Source: Acaricomes phytoseiuli DSM 14247 (GTDB lineage: Bacteria > Actinomycetota > Actinomycetes > Actinomycetales > Micrococcaceae). From it: a stretch of DNA of 64,000 nucleotides. The translations under genes were made by a program, and so were the position numbers. Location: NCBI RefSeq assembly GCF_000376245.1, contig NZ_AQXM01000061.1, positions 1 through 64,000 of the forward strand, in the 5' to 3' direction. Shown here one piece after another: positions 1-7,833 of this stretch. The stretch's first letter is position 1, and the number at the start of each line of letters is the position of its first letter. Below the pieces are notes generated by a model, which was given only the letters and a program-made list of their open reading frames with translations, searched no databases and was not told the origin of the DNA.

Positions 1-1
1 G

Positions 2-250
2 AACAACGGCCTTATCGGCTCCATGGGCCGGTCCTACGGAGCTGGCGATAACGCGAGCATGGAGAGTTTCTTCAGCCTGCTTCAGAAGAACGTGCTCAAC
101 ACGAGATGCTGGAACACTCGCGCTGACCTCCGCCTCCCGATCGTTTCCTGGATCGAAACGAAGTACAACCGAAGACGCCGGCAACGCGGCCTCGGCAAAC
201 TCACTCCCGTAGAGTTTGAGACGATCTACACGGACGCGAAAGCGGCCTGA
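2..250 (+). CDS. IS3-family transposase OrfB, C-terminal fragment
   Basis: This is an open frame that enters from outside the window and ends at TGA 248-250. The fragment carries the end of the DDE integrase core. GSMGRSYGAGDNASMESFF contains the catalytic Glu (in SMESFF), followed by the usual tail with WIETKYNRRRRQRGLGKLTP. These are hallmarks of the rve/rve_3 domain of IS3-group OrfB proteins. It would catalyse cut and joining of the element ends. The fragment shows no internal stop, so the copy may be intact upstream. The family assignment is secure; the exact IS name cannot be given from this piece. Confidence 0.9.
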   Translation, partial: NNGLIGSMGRSYGAGDNASMESFFSLLQKNVLNTRCWNTRADLRLPIVSWIETKYNRRRRQRGLGKLTPVEFETIYTDAKAA

Positions 251-493
251 TCACCCCAAACCCCAACTGTCAACCAAACCCGGGGCAGACCCATCCCACT
301 GGCCAGCAATCGCACCTAGTTTCGAGGCAAGGCTCCGGTCCGGGTCAGACAAAAACGGAGTCAGCTGAATCGTGACCGCGAACAAACCTGCAACGATCAC
401 CAAAAAAATGAATGGAGGCTTAGAGCCGAAACGTTGTACGCGCTCAAACAAAACATCCCAGAATCGCCTACCGTCCTGATGATCCTGGTTCAT
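251..493 (-). pseudogene. small membrane protein gene, 3' end replaced by IS sequence
   Basis: The ATG at 493 lies directly after the purC stop (TGA GTG ATG), so the gene was probably the last member of the purD-purC operon. The first ~66 residues look native: a charged N-terminus followed by one membrane segment (PPFIFLVIVAGLFAVTI). The last ~14 codons, including the stop, are encoded by the IS terminal repeat and tail. The reading frame is therefore a fusion created by the insertion, and the original C-terminus is lost. The family is not recognised. Function is unknown and the product may not be made. Confidence 0.55.
268..291. repeat. probable right terminal inverted repeat of the IS3 element
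   Basis: The 24 nt starting TGTCAACCAAACCC and ending GGGGCAGACC match the general form of IS3-group terminal repeats (TGNCNTGCCCCGGGTTT read inward on the opposite strand). The partner repeat is outside the window. Confidence 0.6.
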
Positions 494-496
494 CAC

Positions 497-1447
497 TCAG
501 CAATTCACTCTTTGGAATACCTCACCGGCCAGGCGTTCATAAGCATCGATATAACGTTGCCGGGTGCGCTCCACGATGTGCTCGGGCAGGGCAGGGGGCT
601 CCTGCCCGCCAGCACGGTCCCAGGCTGCTTCATCGGAGACCAGCCAGTCCCGCACATACTGTTTATCGAAGCTTGGCTGTGCCTGGCCCGGAGCCCAGGC
701 CTCGGCATCCCAGAAGCGCGAAGAATCCGGGGTGAGCACTTCATCGCCCAGGGTCAGCAGCCCGCTCGCGGAGAGGCCGAACTCGAGCTTGGTGTCCGCC
801 AGAATAATGCCTCGCTCCCGCGCAACAACCTCGGCGGCCCGGTAGATCGCCAGGCTCGCTTCGCGCAGTTCTTCCGCCCGCCCCTGCCCCACGGTGGCGG
901 CCATCGTGGCGAAGTCGATGTTCTCATCGTGCTCGCCGACTTCGGCTTTGGCCGATGGCGTGAAGATCGCCTCCGGCAGACGTGAGCCGTCAACATAACC
1001 CGGGTCGAGCGGTATCCCGCTGACCGTCCCGGCGGCCTGGTACTCCACTAGCCCGGAACCGGTCAGATAACCCCGGATGATGCATTCCACCGGGAACATC
1101 TCCAGCCGCTGGCACACCATGGCCCGGCCGGCGACCTCGGCCGGCACTCCCTGCCCCGGGTTGGTACCGAGAACGTGGCTGGGAATCCCGGTCAGTTCGG
1201 CCAGCTGCTCGAACCACCAAAGGCTCAGCTGGGTTAGCACCGCGCCTTTATCCGGAATCTCGGTGCGCAGAATATGGTCATAGGCGCTAATCCGGTCACT
1301 GGCCAGGACCAGGACTCGCTCGGCAGTTCCCTCAGACCCCTCCGGGCCATCAGCCGGCTCGGGCACGTAGAGCTCACGGACTTTGCCGGAGTAGACATGC
1401 CGCCAGCCCTCAAGGGCCGGGGGCGCGCCGGGAAGGGACTGGTTCAT
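497..1447 (-). CDS. purC: phosphoribosylaminoimidazole-succinocarboxamide synthase (SAICAR synthase)
   Basis: PurC joins CAIR and aspartate with ATP to make SAICAR in de novo purine synthesis. The 316-residue protein shows the family motifs YSGKVRELY near the N-terminus, SDRISAYDHIL, FPVECIIRGYLTGSG, ILADTKLEFG and PDSSRFWD. The start at 1447 (MNQSLPGAP...) is chosen because its ATG overlaps the purD TGA (ATGA), indicating translational coupling. A longer frame to 1498 runs into purD and lacks family similarity. Length is as expected for the actinobacterial form. A truncated membrane gene follows immediately. Confidence 0.97.
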   Translation of the reverse strand: MNQSLPGAPPALEGWRHVYSGKVRELYVPEPADGPEGSEGTAERVLVLASDRISAYDHILRTEIPDKGAVLTQLSLWWFEQLAELTGIPSHVLGTNPGQGVPAEVAGRAMVCQRLEMFPVECIIRGYLTGSGLVEYQAAGTVSGIPLDPGYVDGSRLPEAIFTPSAKAEVGEHDENIDFATMAATVGQGRAEELREASLAIYRAAEVVARERGIILADTKLEFGLSASGLLTLGDEVLTPDSSRFWDAEAWAPGQAQPSFDKQYVRDWLVSDEAAWDRAGGQEPPALPEHIVERTRQRYIDAYERLAGEVFQRVNC

Positions 1448-2748
1448 CCGCGGTTCTCCGGCCGCGCTGAAGCAGCCGGGACGTCGATGGTCCCCCACGC
1501 TGCTTTCGCCGCGATATCCCGCCGGTACTGCGAGCCGTCCAATTCGATCAGTTCGATTCCGGCGTAAGCGCGCTCCCTGGCGTCCACCAGATCCGTCCCC
1601 AGCCCGACCACGCTGAGTACCCGGCCACCGGAACTCACGAGCTTGCCCTGTTCGTCCAGGGACGTACCGGCTTGTAGGACTTTGACGCCCTCGAGCTGCT
1701 CTGCTTTGCGCACACCACGCAGCCGGTCCCCCGTACGCGGACGTTCCGGGTAGCCTTCGGCTGCCAGCACCACGGCCACCGCGGTCTCCGGAGCCCAGCG
1801 CACCGGCCCCACTTCAGCCAGCTGGCCCTTTGCCGAGGCCATCAGCAGGGCGCCCAAAGGTGTACGCAAACGCGCCAGCACTGCCTGGGTTTCCGGATCC
1901 CCGAACCGGGCGTTGAACTCGATGACCCGGATGCCCCTCGAGGTCAGTGCCAAACCGCAGTAGAGCACCCCGATGAAAGGCGTCCCGTGATGCGCCATCT
2001 GATCGACCACCGGCTGCGCCACCCGGTCGATCACTTCTTGAACCAGGCCCTCAGGAATCCATTCCAGCGGCGAATAAGCACCCATGCCGCCGGTGTTGGG
2101 GCCTTCATCCCCGTCGAAGATCCGTTTGAAATCCTGCGCCGGAGCCAGCGGCACCACGGTGCTGCCGTCACAGATCACGAAGAGCGAGACTTCGGGGCCG
2201 TCCAGGAACTCTTCGATGAGCACCTGACCGCCGCCGTCGAAGCAGGCCTGGGCGTGTGCGAGCGCGTAGTCCCGATCCCGGGTGACAACAACGCCCTTGC
2301 CCGCTGCGAGCCCGTCGTCTTTCACCACGTATGGTGCCCCCAGGGCATCCAGCGCCTCACCGGCCTCCATAATGTCCGAGGCCACTTTAGCCATGGCCGT
2401 GGGCACCGAGGCTTCAGCCATGATCCCTTTGGCGAAAGCTTTAGAACCCTCTAAAGCAGCGGCTTCCCTGGAGGGACCGAAAACGGGGAACCCGGCCTCG
2501 CGGAGCGCATCGGAAACACCGCTGATGAGCGGTGCCTCCGGGCCGATCACCACGAGATCCGAATCCAGCCTGCGAGCCAGCTCCGTGACCTCTGCCGGAT
2601 CCTGCGGATCGATCTGATGCGTCGGGATGAGGCCGTCGATCCCGGCGTTCCCCGGGGCGGCATGGAGCTCATGGACGGAGGAATCCGAAAGCAGGGCCCT
2701 GACAATGGCGTGCTCCCGGCCTCCGGAGCCGATAACAAGAACCTTCAC
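1444..2748 (-). CDS. purD: phosphoribosylamine-glycine ligase (GAR synthetase)
   Basis: PurD condenses phosphoribosylamine and glycine using ATP, the second step of purine synthesis. The 434-residue protein has the N-terminal motif MKVLVIGSGGREHAI, an ATP-grasp core (GLAAGKGVVV), the PurD signature around GPNTGGMGAYSP, and FNARFGDPETQ. The start is GTG at 2748, 6 nt downstream of a TAGGCT -10 box, so it probably begins a leaderless mRNA. It overlaps purC by 4 nt and forms a two-gene operon with it. PurF, which makes its substrate, is encoded 1.9 kb away on the other strand. Confidence 0.97.
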   Translation of the reverse strand: MKVLVIGSGGREHAIVRALLSDSSVHELHAAPGNAGIDGLIPTHQIDPQDPAEVTELARRLDSDLVVIGPEAPLISGVSDALREAGFPVFGPSREAAALEGSKAFAKGIMAEASVPTAMAKVASDIMEAGEALDALGAPYVVKDDGLAAGKGVVVTRDRDYALAHAQACFDGGGQVLIEEFLDGPEVSLFVICDGSTVVPLAPAQDFKRIFDGDEGPNTGGMGAYSPLEWIPEGLVQEVIDRVAQPVVDQMAHHGTPFIGVLYCGLALTSRGIRVIEFNARFGDPETQAVLARLRTPLGALLMASAKGQLAEVGPVRWAPETAVAVVLAAEGYPERPRTGDRLRGVRKAEQLEGVKVLQAGTSLDEQGKLVSSGGRVLSVVGLGTDLVDARERAYAGIELIELDGSQYRRDIAAKAAWGTIDVPAASARPENRG

Positions 2749-2754
2749 GCGCTT

Positions 2755-2760
2755 AGCCTA
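2755..2760 (-). promoter_or_regulatory. -10 box of purDC (leaderless start)
   Basis: On the minus strand TAGGCT ends 6 nt before the purD GTG, and there is no Shine-Dalgarno sequence. This matches the arrangement of leaderless actinobacterial promoters. No convincing -35 is visible. Confidence 0.5.
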
Positions 2761-2851
2761 TCTAGTCCGAAGAACAGATGTAGCGCAAATAACTGACGGC
2801 AGGCCGCGGCCTAAACGGAAATATCGCCGCGAATCAGCGATACTGAAGAAT

Positions 2852-3859
2852 GTGCTCAACACTTTTCTGGCCCAGGACGCTGTAGAACTCGCTGCTGTCG
2901 AACGCAGCGGATTCGTTGAATCCCGGCATATCGGCTCCGCGGTGCTGACTGCCAATGACGGCTCGGTGGTGATTTCCCTCGGCGATCCGGACGCACCGGT
3001 TTTCGCCCGCTCCACCTTGAAGCCGTTCCAGGCGCTCGGATCGATGCAGGCGGGGGTACCGCTGCGCGGTGCAGAGGCAGCCATCGCGGCTGGCAGCCAT
3101 ACAGGATCCCTGGCACATACGGATCTGATCAGCACGATGCTGGAGAAGGCCGGCCTGGACGAGCGATATCTGCTCTGCCCGCCGGCTTGGCCGCAGGACA
3201 CCGAGGCTTACCGGTGGATGCTGCGCACCGAACGGGATAAGACTCCGCTGGCGATGAACTGCTCCGGGAAGCACGCCGCCTTCCTCTGGGCCTGCACCGA
3301 GAATTCTTGGGATACCGGAACCTACCTGAACCCAGAGCACCCGGTGCAGAAACTGGCTCAGGCAGCTATCGAGGAGTACACCGGGGAGCGGCCAGTGCAG
3401 ATGGGCACTGATGGCTGCGGAGCCCCGGTTTCCGCACTCTCGCTCATCGGCCTGGCTCGCGCCTATGGCCGCCTGGGGCGCTCGGCCACCGACAAGAACG
3501 CCAATGCCAGGGCCGCGACCATCGCCACCGCAATGCTCGATTACCCCTGGGCCGTCGAGGGAGTCAGCAAGCCCAATACCGTGGTGATGGAAGAACTCGG
3601 CGTGATCGCGAAGCTGGGGGCCGAAGGAGTGCTCTGCCTGGCCACCCCCAGCGGCGTGGGTGTGGCAATCAAGATCCTCGACGGGTCCGCCCGGGCGGCG
3701 AGCCTGGTCGGCCTCACGATGCTCGCCGCCGCGGAGGCCGTCTCGGCCGATGCTGTGGCCGCGACCCTGCCCAAGATCGTCGATCCGATCATCGGCGGCG
3801 ATATGACGGTCGGCCAGCTGCGCCTCGCCCCCGCGGTCTCCGCACTGCTGGACCGCTAG
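2852..3859 (+). CDS. asparaginase (PF06089 family)
   Basis: This protein is predicted to hydrolyse asparagine to aspartate and ammonia; the family is distinct from E. coli AnsA/B. It has about 335 residues and family motifs such as SRHIGSAV near the start, FARSTLKPFQALG, AAGSHTGSLAHT, MNCSGKHAAFL, GTDGCGAPV and GVGVAIKILDG. GTG 2852 is chosen because homology begins there (VLNTFLAQDAVELA). A longer frame from 2627 runs antisense into purD. GATACT lies 7 nt before this GTG, so the start may be leaderless. The gene is divergent from purD and is followed by the SCP2-like gene after 22 nt. Confidence 0.88.
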   Translation: MLNTFLAQDAVELAAVERSGFVESRHIGSAVLTANDGSVVISLGDPDAPVFARSTLKPFQALGSMQAGVPLRGAEAAIAAGSHTGSLAHTDLISTMLEKAGLDERYLLCPPAWPQDTEAYRWMLRTERDKTPLAMNCSGKHAAFLWACTENSWDTGTYLNPEHPVQKLAQAAIEEYTGERPVQMGTDGCGAPVSALSLIGLARAYGRLGRSATDKNANARAATIATAMLDYPWAVEGVSKPNTVVMEELGVIAKLGAEGVLCLATPSGVGVAIKILDGSARAASLVGLTMLAAAEAVSADAVAATLPKIVDPIIGGDMTVGQLRLAPAVSALLDR

Positions 3860-3881
3860 AGAATCAGCAGAGAAACTTCTG

Positions 3882-4280
3882 ATGCCCGCCCGGCGGAGAA
3901 TCGACCCGCAGCAAGGAGCGGAGGCTCTGCAGGCCTGGCAGGGTGGCGCTCGGGATCGGCAGACCCTGGCAACGGCCGTGCGCTACGCCCTGACGGAACT
4001 GGCGGAACGCACACCGGGCAATTCGGTGGAAGTCCGCGTGCCACCCTACGGTGTTGCCCAATGCATTCCCGGCCCCCGGCACACCCGGGGCACACCGCCG
4101 AATATCGTGGAGACGGATGCCGAAACCTGGCTGGCGATGGTGATCGGGCTGCGATCCTGGAGGCAGAGCCTGGACCAGGGCCGGATCACGGCCTCCGGCA
4201 CTCGCGCCGATCTGAGCGAATGGCTTCCTTTATGGTCGCCGGACTCAATGGGCAGCCGGCGGGAAGCAAACGAGACGTAA
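3882..4280 (+). CDS. sterol-carrier-type (SCP2/MDMPI-like) conserved protein
   Basis: This is a 132-residue soluble protein of the type annotated in actinobacteria as 'sterol carrier family protein'. It has basic N-terminal residues (MPARRRIDP), then AVRYALTELAERTPG, VEVRVPPYGVAQC, a conserved TPPNIVETDAETWL block and a C-terminal W-rich stretch (DLSEWLPLW). It commonly lies upstream of purF in this group, as here. No ligand or reaction is known. It starts 22 nt after the asparaginase stop, probably in the same transcript, and the next gene begins 9 nt downstream with its own -10 box. Confidence 0.75.
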   Translation: MPARRRIDPQQGAEALQAWQGGARDRQTLATAVRYALTELAERTPGNSVEVRVPPYGVAQCIPGPRHTRGTPPNIVETDAETWLAMVIGLRSWRQSLDQGRITASGTRADLSEWLPLWSPDSMGSRREANET

Positions 4281-4283
4281 ACT
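4278..4283 (+). promoter_or_regulatory. -10 box for the 99-residue membrane protein gene (leaderless start)
   Basis: TAAACT ends 6 nt before ATG 4290. It overlaps the stop codon of the preceding gene. Confidence 0.45.
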
Positions 4284-4289
4284 AGAGAG

Positions 4290-4589
4290 ATGACCGAACC
4301 CGCCCAAGATATTTCAGAGGTCCGTGTGCGCACCGCACCACGGTACGTGCCCTTCCTGATCGCAGGATTAGCACTGGGGGTTATCGCCGCTCTGGTCGCG
4401 ACCTTCGTGCCACCGGACTCTGAATATGACAGAAGCACACTGTTTGGCTTCTTCGCCGTCGTCTTCATGGTGTTCGGGCTGACCCTCGGCGGCGCGGCGG
4501 CTCTGCTCGTGGACTGGCTCGGACGGCGGCGGAGCCGCCTGGCCAGAGTGGAGCCGGCGGAGGACGTAGCAGGAGCAGATACCGACTAG
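4290..4589 (+). CDS. two-TM conserved membrane protein upstream of purF
   Basis: This 99-residue protein has an acidic N-terminus, a membrane segment at about residues 20-42 (VPFLIAGLALGVIAALVATFV), a short loop (PPDSEYDRS), a second segment at about 50-74, and a basic/acidic cytoplasmic tail (RRRSRLARVEP). It probably sits in the cytoplasmic membrane with both ends inside. Small two-TM proteins in this position next to purF are common in Micrococcaceae, but their role is unknown. It ends 34 nt before the purF start. Confidence 0.75.
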   Translation: MTEPAQDISEVRVRTAPRYVPFLIAGLALGVIAALVATFVPPDSEYDRSTLFGFFAVVFMVFGLTLGGAAALLVDWLGRRRSRLARVEPAEDVAGADTD

Positions 4590-4611
4590 CAGGCATCCGG
4601 CCGGTATGACG

Positions 4612-4617
4612 TAGAAT
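4612..4617 (+). promoter_or_regulatory. -10 box of purF (leaderless start)
   Basis: TAGAAT is followed by GGGGTA and then the purF GTG at 4624. The 6-nt distance and the lack of an upstream Shine-Dalgarno suggest that the transcript begins at or next to the start codon. Confidence 0.5.
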
Positions 4618-4623
4618 GGGGTA

Positions 4624-6171
4624 GTGGCACGCGGCGACGGCACTCTCTCCCACGATCTGCTCCCCGGCGAAAAGGACCCCCAGGATGCATGCGGGGTCTT
4701 CGGGGTATGGGCCCCTGGCGAAGAAGTCGCCAAGCTCACCTATTACGGGCTGTATGCTCTGCAGCACCGGGGCCAGGAATCGGCTGGTATAGCGACCAGC
4801 GATGGTCAGCGAATCAACGTATACAAGGATATGGGCCTGGTCTCCCAGGTCTTCGACGAATCCACACTCAACACTCTCGGCGGCCATATCGCGGTGGGGC
4901 ACTGCCGCTACTCCACCACCGGGTCGTCGACCTGGGCGAACGCCCAGCCGACCCTGGGTGCCACCCGCACCGGCACTGTGGCCTTGGCGCATAACGGGAA
5001 TCTGACCAATACCGCAGAGCTGCGGGATCTGGTGCTGGAGCGTTACGGCCGCCCCCGTAGTGGAGAGATGGCGCAGGGCAACACCTCGGATACCGCGCTG
5101 GTGACCACCCTACTGCAAGGCAGCGAAGGTGAAAGCCTTGAAGCCACCGCCATGAATCTCCTGCCACGGATCAAAGGGGCCTTCTGCTTCGTCTTCATGA
5201 ACGAAGGAACCCTCTACGCTGCCCGAGACTCGCACGGCGTCCGTCCCCTGGTGCTGGGCAGGCTGGAGCGAGGCTGGGTCGTCGCCTCGGAGAGCGCCGC
5301 CCTGGCCACCGTCGGTGCCAGCTATATCCGGGAGATCGAGCCCGGTGAGTTCATCGCGATCGATGAAGCCGGTGTGCGCAGTCAGCGCTTCGCCCAGGCG
5401 ACGCCCACCGGCTGCGTTTTCGAATACGTCTACCTCGCCCGGCCCGATGCCACGATCTCCGGCCGATCCGTCTACGAATCCCGAGTGGAGATGGGCCGGC
5501 AGCTCGCTCGGGAGAACACGATCAGCGCCGATATCGTGATCCCCGTGCCCGAATCCGGAACCCCGGCCGCGGTCGGTTACGCGGAGGAATCCGGGATCCC
5601 CTTCGCGCACGGCTTCGTGAAGAACGCCTATGTGGGCCGAACGTTCATCCAGCCGTCGGAGACGCTGCGCCAGCTGGGCATCAGGCTCAAGCTCAATGCG
5701 CTAGAGTCGGTGATCCGCGGGAAGCGACTGGTGGTGATCGATGACTCCATCGTCCGCGGCAACACGCAACGGGCCGTAGTGCGAATGCTCCGCGAGGCCG
5801 GGGCGAAAGAAGTGCACGTCAAGATCTCCTCGCCGCCGGTGCGCTGGCCTTGTTTTTACGGAATCGACTTCGCCTCCCGCGCGGAATTGATCGCCAATGG
5901 CGCAGCCGTCGATGAGATCGCGGCGTCCATCGGCGCTGATTCGCTCAGCTACATCTCCGAACAGGGCATGATCGATGCCACGGAGCAGCCGCGGGAGCGG
6001 CTCTGCACCGCGTGCTTCACCGGCCAGTATCCGATCGAGCTGCCCGCCGCGGACCGGTTGGGGAAGAATCTGCTGGAGCGCCCGGGCGCTTCGGGCTGCG
6101 ATCCGGGCCCCGGGGCAGAGCTGGAGAGCTTAATGGAAGAGTCCACTTCGCATCGGAGAGAAAAAGTATGA
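4624..6171 (+). CDS. purF: amidophosphoribosyltransferase
   Basis: PurF makes 5-phosphoribosylamine from PRPP and glutamine, the committing step of purine synthesis. The 515-residue protein has a short propeptide (through DPQDA) followed by the N-terminal nucleophile Cys (CGVFGVWAPG) of the class II glutaminase domain, then LQHRGQESAGIA and GHCRYSTTGSS. The C-terminal phosphoribosyltransferase domain carries the PRPP motif LVVIDDSIVRGNT. Conserved cysteines late in the chain (LCTACFTGQYP) match Fe-S-containing Bacillus-type enzymes. GTG 4624 is preferred because of the leaderless-type -10 box. It overlaps purM by 4 nt. Confidence 0.97.
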   Translation: MARGDGTLSHDLLPGEKDPQDACGVFGVWAPGEEVAKLTYYGLYALQHRGQESAGIATSDGQRINVYKDMGLVSQVFDESTLNTLGGHIAVGHCRYSTTGSSTWANAQPTLGATRTGTVALAHNGNLTNTAELRDLVLERYGRPRSGEMAQGNTSDTALVTTLLQGSEGESLEATAMNLLPRIKGAFCFVFMNEGTLYAARDSHGVRPLVLGRLERGWVVASESAALATVGASYIREIEPGEFIAIDEAGVRSQRFAQATPTGCVFEYVYLARPDATISGRSVYESRVEMGRQLARENTISADIVIPVPESGTPAAVGYAEESGIPFAHGFVKNAYVGRTFIQPSETLRQLGIRLKLNALESVIRGKRLVVIDDSIVRGNTQRAVVRMLREAGAKEVHVKISSPPVRWPCFYGIDFASRAELIANGAAVDEIAASIGADSLSYISEQGMIDATEQPRERLCTACFTGQYPIELPAADRLGKNLLERPGASGCDPGPGAELESLMEESTSHRREKV

Positions 6172-7286
6172 GTGAAGCGATCACGTACGCCAGTGCGGGA
6201 GTGGACGTCGAAGCCGGTGACCGCGCCGTCGAGCTGATGAAAGAAGCTGTCCGCGCCACTCATGGCCCTCAGGTCATGGGCGGGGTAGGCGGTTTCGCGG
6301 GGCTTTACGATGCCTCCGCGCTGCTGCGGTATGAGCGGCCACTGCTGGCGACCTCGACCGACGGCGTGGGCACGAAAGTAGCCATCGCGCAGGCGATGGA
6401 CATCCACGATACGATCGGTTTCGACCTGGTCGGCATGGTCGTCGATGACATCGTGGTCGTCGGCGCTGAGCCGCTTTTCATGACCGATTACATCGCCTGC
6501 GGGAAGGTCGTCCCGGAGCGGATCGCCGATATCGTCCGGGGCACAGCTGCGGCCTGCGCACAGGCCGGCACCGCACTGGTCGGCGGTGAGACCGCAGAGC
6601 ACCCCGGATTGCTGACGCCCTCCGAATACGATGTCGCCGGTGCCGCCACCGGCGTCGTCGAGGCCGATCGGCTGCTCGGCCCGGAGCGCGTCAAAGCCGG
6701 CGATATCGTGATCGCCATGGCTTCCTCCGGCCTGCACTCCAACGGCTACTCCCTGGTCCGTCAGGTGATCCATCATGCGGGCTGGGCGCTGGACCGTCAG
6801 GTCAGTGAACTGGGGCGCACCCTGGGCGAGGAACTGCTCGAACCGACCCGGGTTTATGCTGCTGACTGCCTGGACCTCACCCGGGCCTTCCCCGTCGATT
6901 CAGAACGCGCGGTGCGGGGTTTCAGCCACGTCACCGGTGGTGGCCTGGCCGCTAATCTGGCCCGGGTTCTGCCGCGCGGGCTAACCGCCACGGTGGATCG
7001 CAGCACCTGGGAGCTGCCGGCGATCTTCCAGCTGGTCGCTGAGCTGGGGAACGTCCCCCTAGCGGATCTGGAGCGCACGCTCAATCTGGGGGTCGGCATG
7101 ATCGCCATCGTCAGCCCGGAAGCCGCAGACGCCGTGGTCGCACGGTTGGCCGAACGCCGAGTACCGGCCTGGGTCATCGGCGAGGTCAGCCATGCAGCGG
7201 AGCCGAGCGCGCCGAGCGCCGATTATGTCCAGGGCGCTAAAGGCGTCGACGGCGGCGCGGTACAGCTCATGGGGCGTTACGCCTAA
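6168..7286 (+). CDS. purM: phosphoribosylformylglycinamidine cyclo-ligase (AIR synthetase)
   Basis: PurM closes the imidazole ring of FGAM to AIR using ATP. The 372-residue protein shows ITYASAGVDVEAGDRAVELMK at the N-terminus, TSTDGVGTKVAIAQ, GFDLVGMVVDDI, ALVGGETAEHPG, MASSGLHSNGYSLVR and FSHVTGGGLAANLAR. The ATG at 6168 overlaps the purF stop (ATGA) and is preceded by GGAGAG, so the start is clear. A longer frame from 6012 lies inside purF. A hairpin at 7359-7376 may end the purF-purM transcript. Confidence 0.97.
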   Translation: MSEAITYASAGVDVEAGDRAVELMKEAVRATHGPQVMGGVGGFAGLYDASALLRYERPLLATSTDGVGTKVAIAQAMDIHDTIGFDLVGMVVDDIVVVGAEPLFMTDYIACGKVVPERIADIVRGTAAACAQAGTALVGGETAEHPGLLTPSEYDVAGAATGVVEADRLLGPERVKAGDIVIAMASSGLHSNGYSLVRQVIHHAGWALDRQVSELGRTLGEELLEPTRVYAADCLDLTRAFPVDSERAVRGFSHVTGGGLAANLARVLPRGLTATVDRSTWELPAIFQLVAELGNVPLADLERTLNLGVGMIAIVSPEAADAVVARLAERRVPAWVIGEVSHAAEPSAPSADYVQGAKGVDGGAVQLMGRYA

Positions 7287-7358
7287 GTCTCTGGCATAGT
7301 GGTTAGGCGCGAGCGCGGATCACCGGAAGGGCGACAGAACCAGCGAAGGGTTAGCCGA

Positions 7359-7376
7359 CCGGATCAGCCGATCCGG
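7359..7376. terminator. short hairpin after purM, overlapping the DUF3073 stop
   Basis: CCGGATC-AGCC-GATCCGG forms a 7-bp perfect stem between the convergent purM and DUF3073 genes. No T-run follows, so terminator function is tentative. Confidence 0.4.
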
Positions 7377-7591
7377 CGGTTCTCAACCTCGTCATCGCTT
7401 TCGAGCTCGTCGTATTTATCGACGTAGTCCGAATAATCGGCGTAATCCGGATCAGTCGGATCGCTCGTGGAGGCAGGGCTGGATGGACCTTGCAGCTCGC
7501 GCTCCAACGCCGAATAGTCAGTGCTCGGGGAGTAGTACTTCATATCCCGAGCCTGCTTAGTAGCTTTTGCCTTTTGACGGCCGCGCCCCAT
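7364..7591 (-). CDS. DUF3073 family protein
   Basis: This 75-residue, highly charged protein starts MGRGRQKAKATKQARDMKYYSP, the characteristic N-terminus of PF11273 (DUF3073). It is followed by a very acidic, Tyr/Asp-rich tail (DPDYADYSDYVDKYDELESDDE). No membrane segment is present. The family is widespread in actinobacteria and usually lies next to purM; its function is unknown. An AAGGGGG ribosome-binding site lies 7 nt before the ATG. The gene is convergent with purM. Confidence 0.88.
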   Translation of the reverse strand: MGRGRQKAKATKQARDMKYYSPSTDYSALERELQGPSSPASTSDPTDPDYADYSDYVDKYDELESDDEVENRRIG

Positions 7592-7757
7592 GGCGTGACC
7601 CCCTTTGTATGCTCATACCGGAGGTGGTTGCCCGGACGACGGGCAAGGCCCCGGAGTTATCGGTCAAATCTGTCGTATACCTAGGGTACATGCTTTGCTG
7701 AGTTTTCGCGTGCTCACCCGGCCCAGATCACACTGGTGATCAGAGCCCGCACCCCGG

Positions 7758-7790
7758 CCGGGCCGCCCACCGGCACGATGGGCGGCCCGG
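7758..7790 (-). terminator. clpB terminator hairpin
   Basis: A 12-bp perfect stem (CCGGGCCGCCCA / TGGGCGGCCCGG) with a 9-nt loop lies 44 nt beyond the clpB stop. It has no clear T-tract, as is usual in high-GC actinobacteria. Confidence 0.65.
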
Positions 7791-7833
7791 ACGCATCGGG
7801 GTTGTGTTCTTAGCGGGCGCGGCCCAGCGCTTA

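Larger units (their letters stand above)
1..291 (+). mobile_element. IS3-family insertion sequence, right end (left part outside window)
   Basis: The window opens inside an insertion sequence. It holds the last 82 codons of an IS3-type transposase, a short tail, and a terminal sequence resembling IS3-group inverted repeats (TGTCAACC...CCCGGGGCAGACC). The left end and the target duplication lie outside the window, so the exact border near 291 is inferred. The element abuts, and appears to interrupt, a small minus-strand membrane gene downstream of purC. Confidence 0.8.

Noticed and set aside
2627-2851. N-terminal extension of the asparaginase from 2627
   Set aside because: This part is antisense to the purD start region; family similarity begins at GTG 2852.
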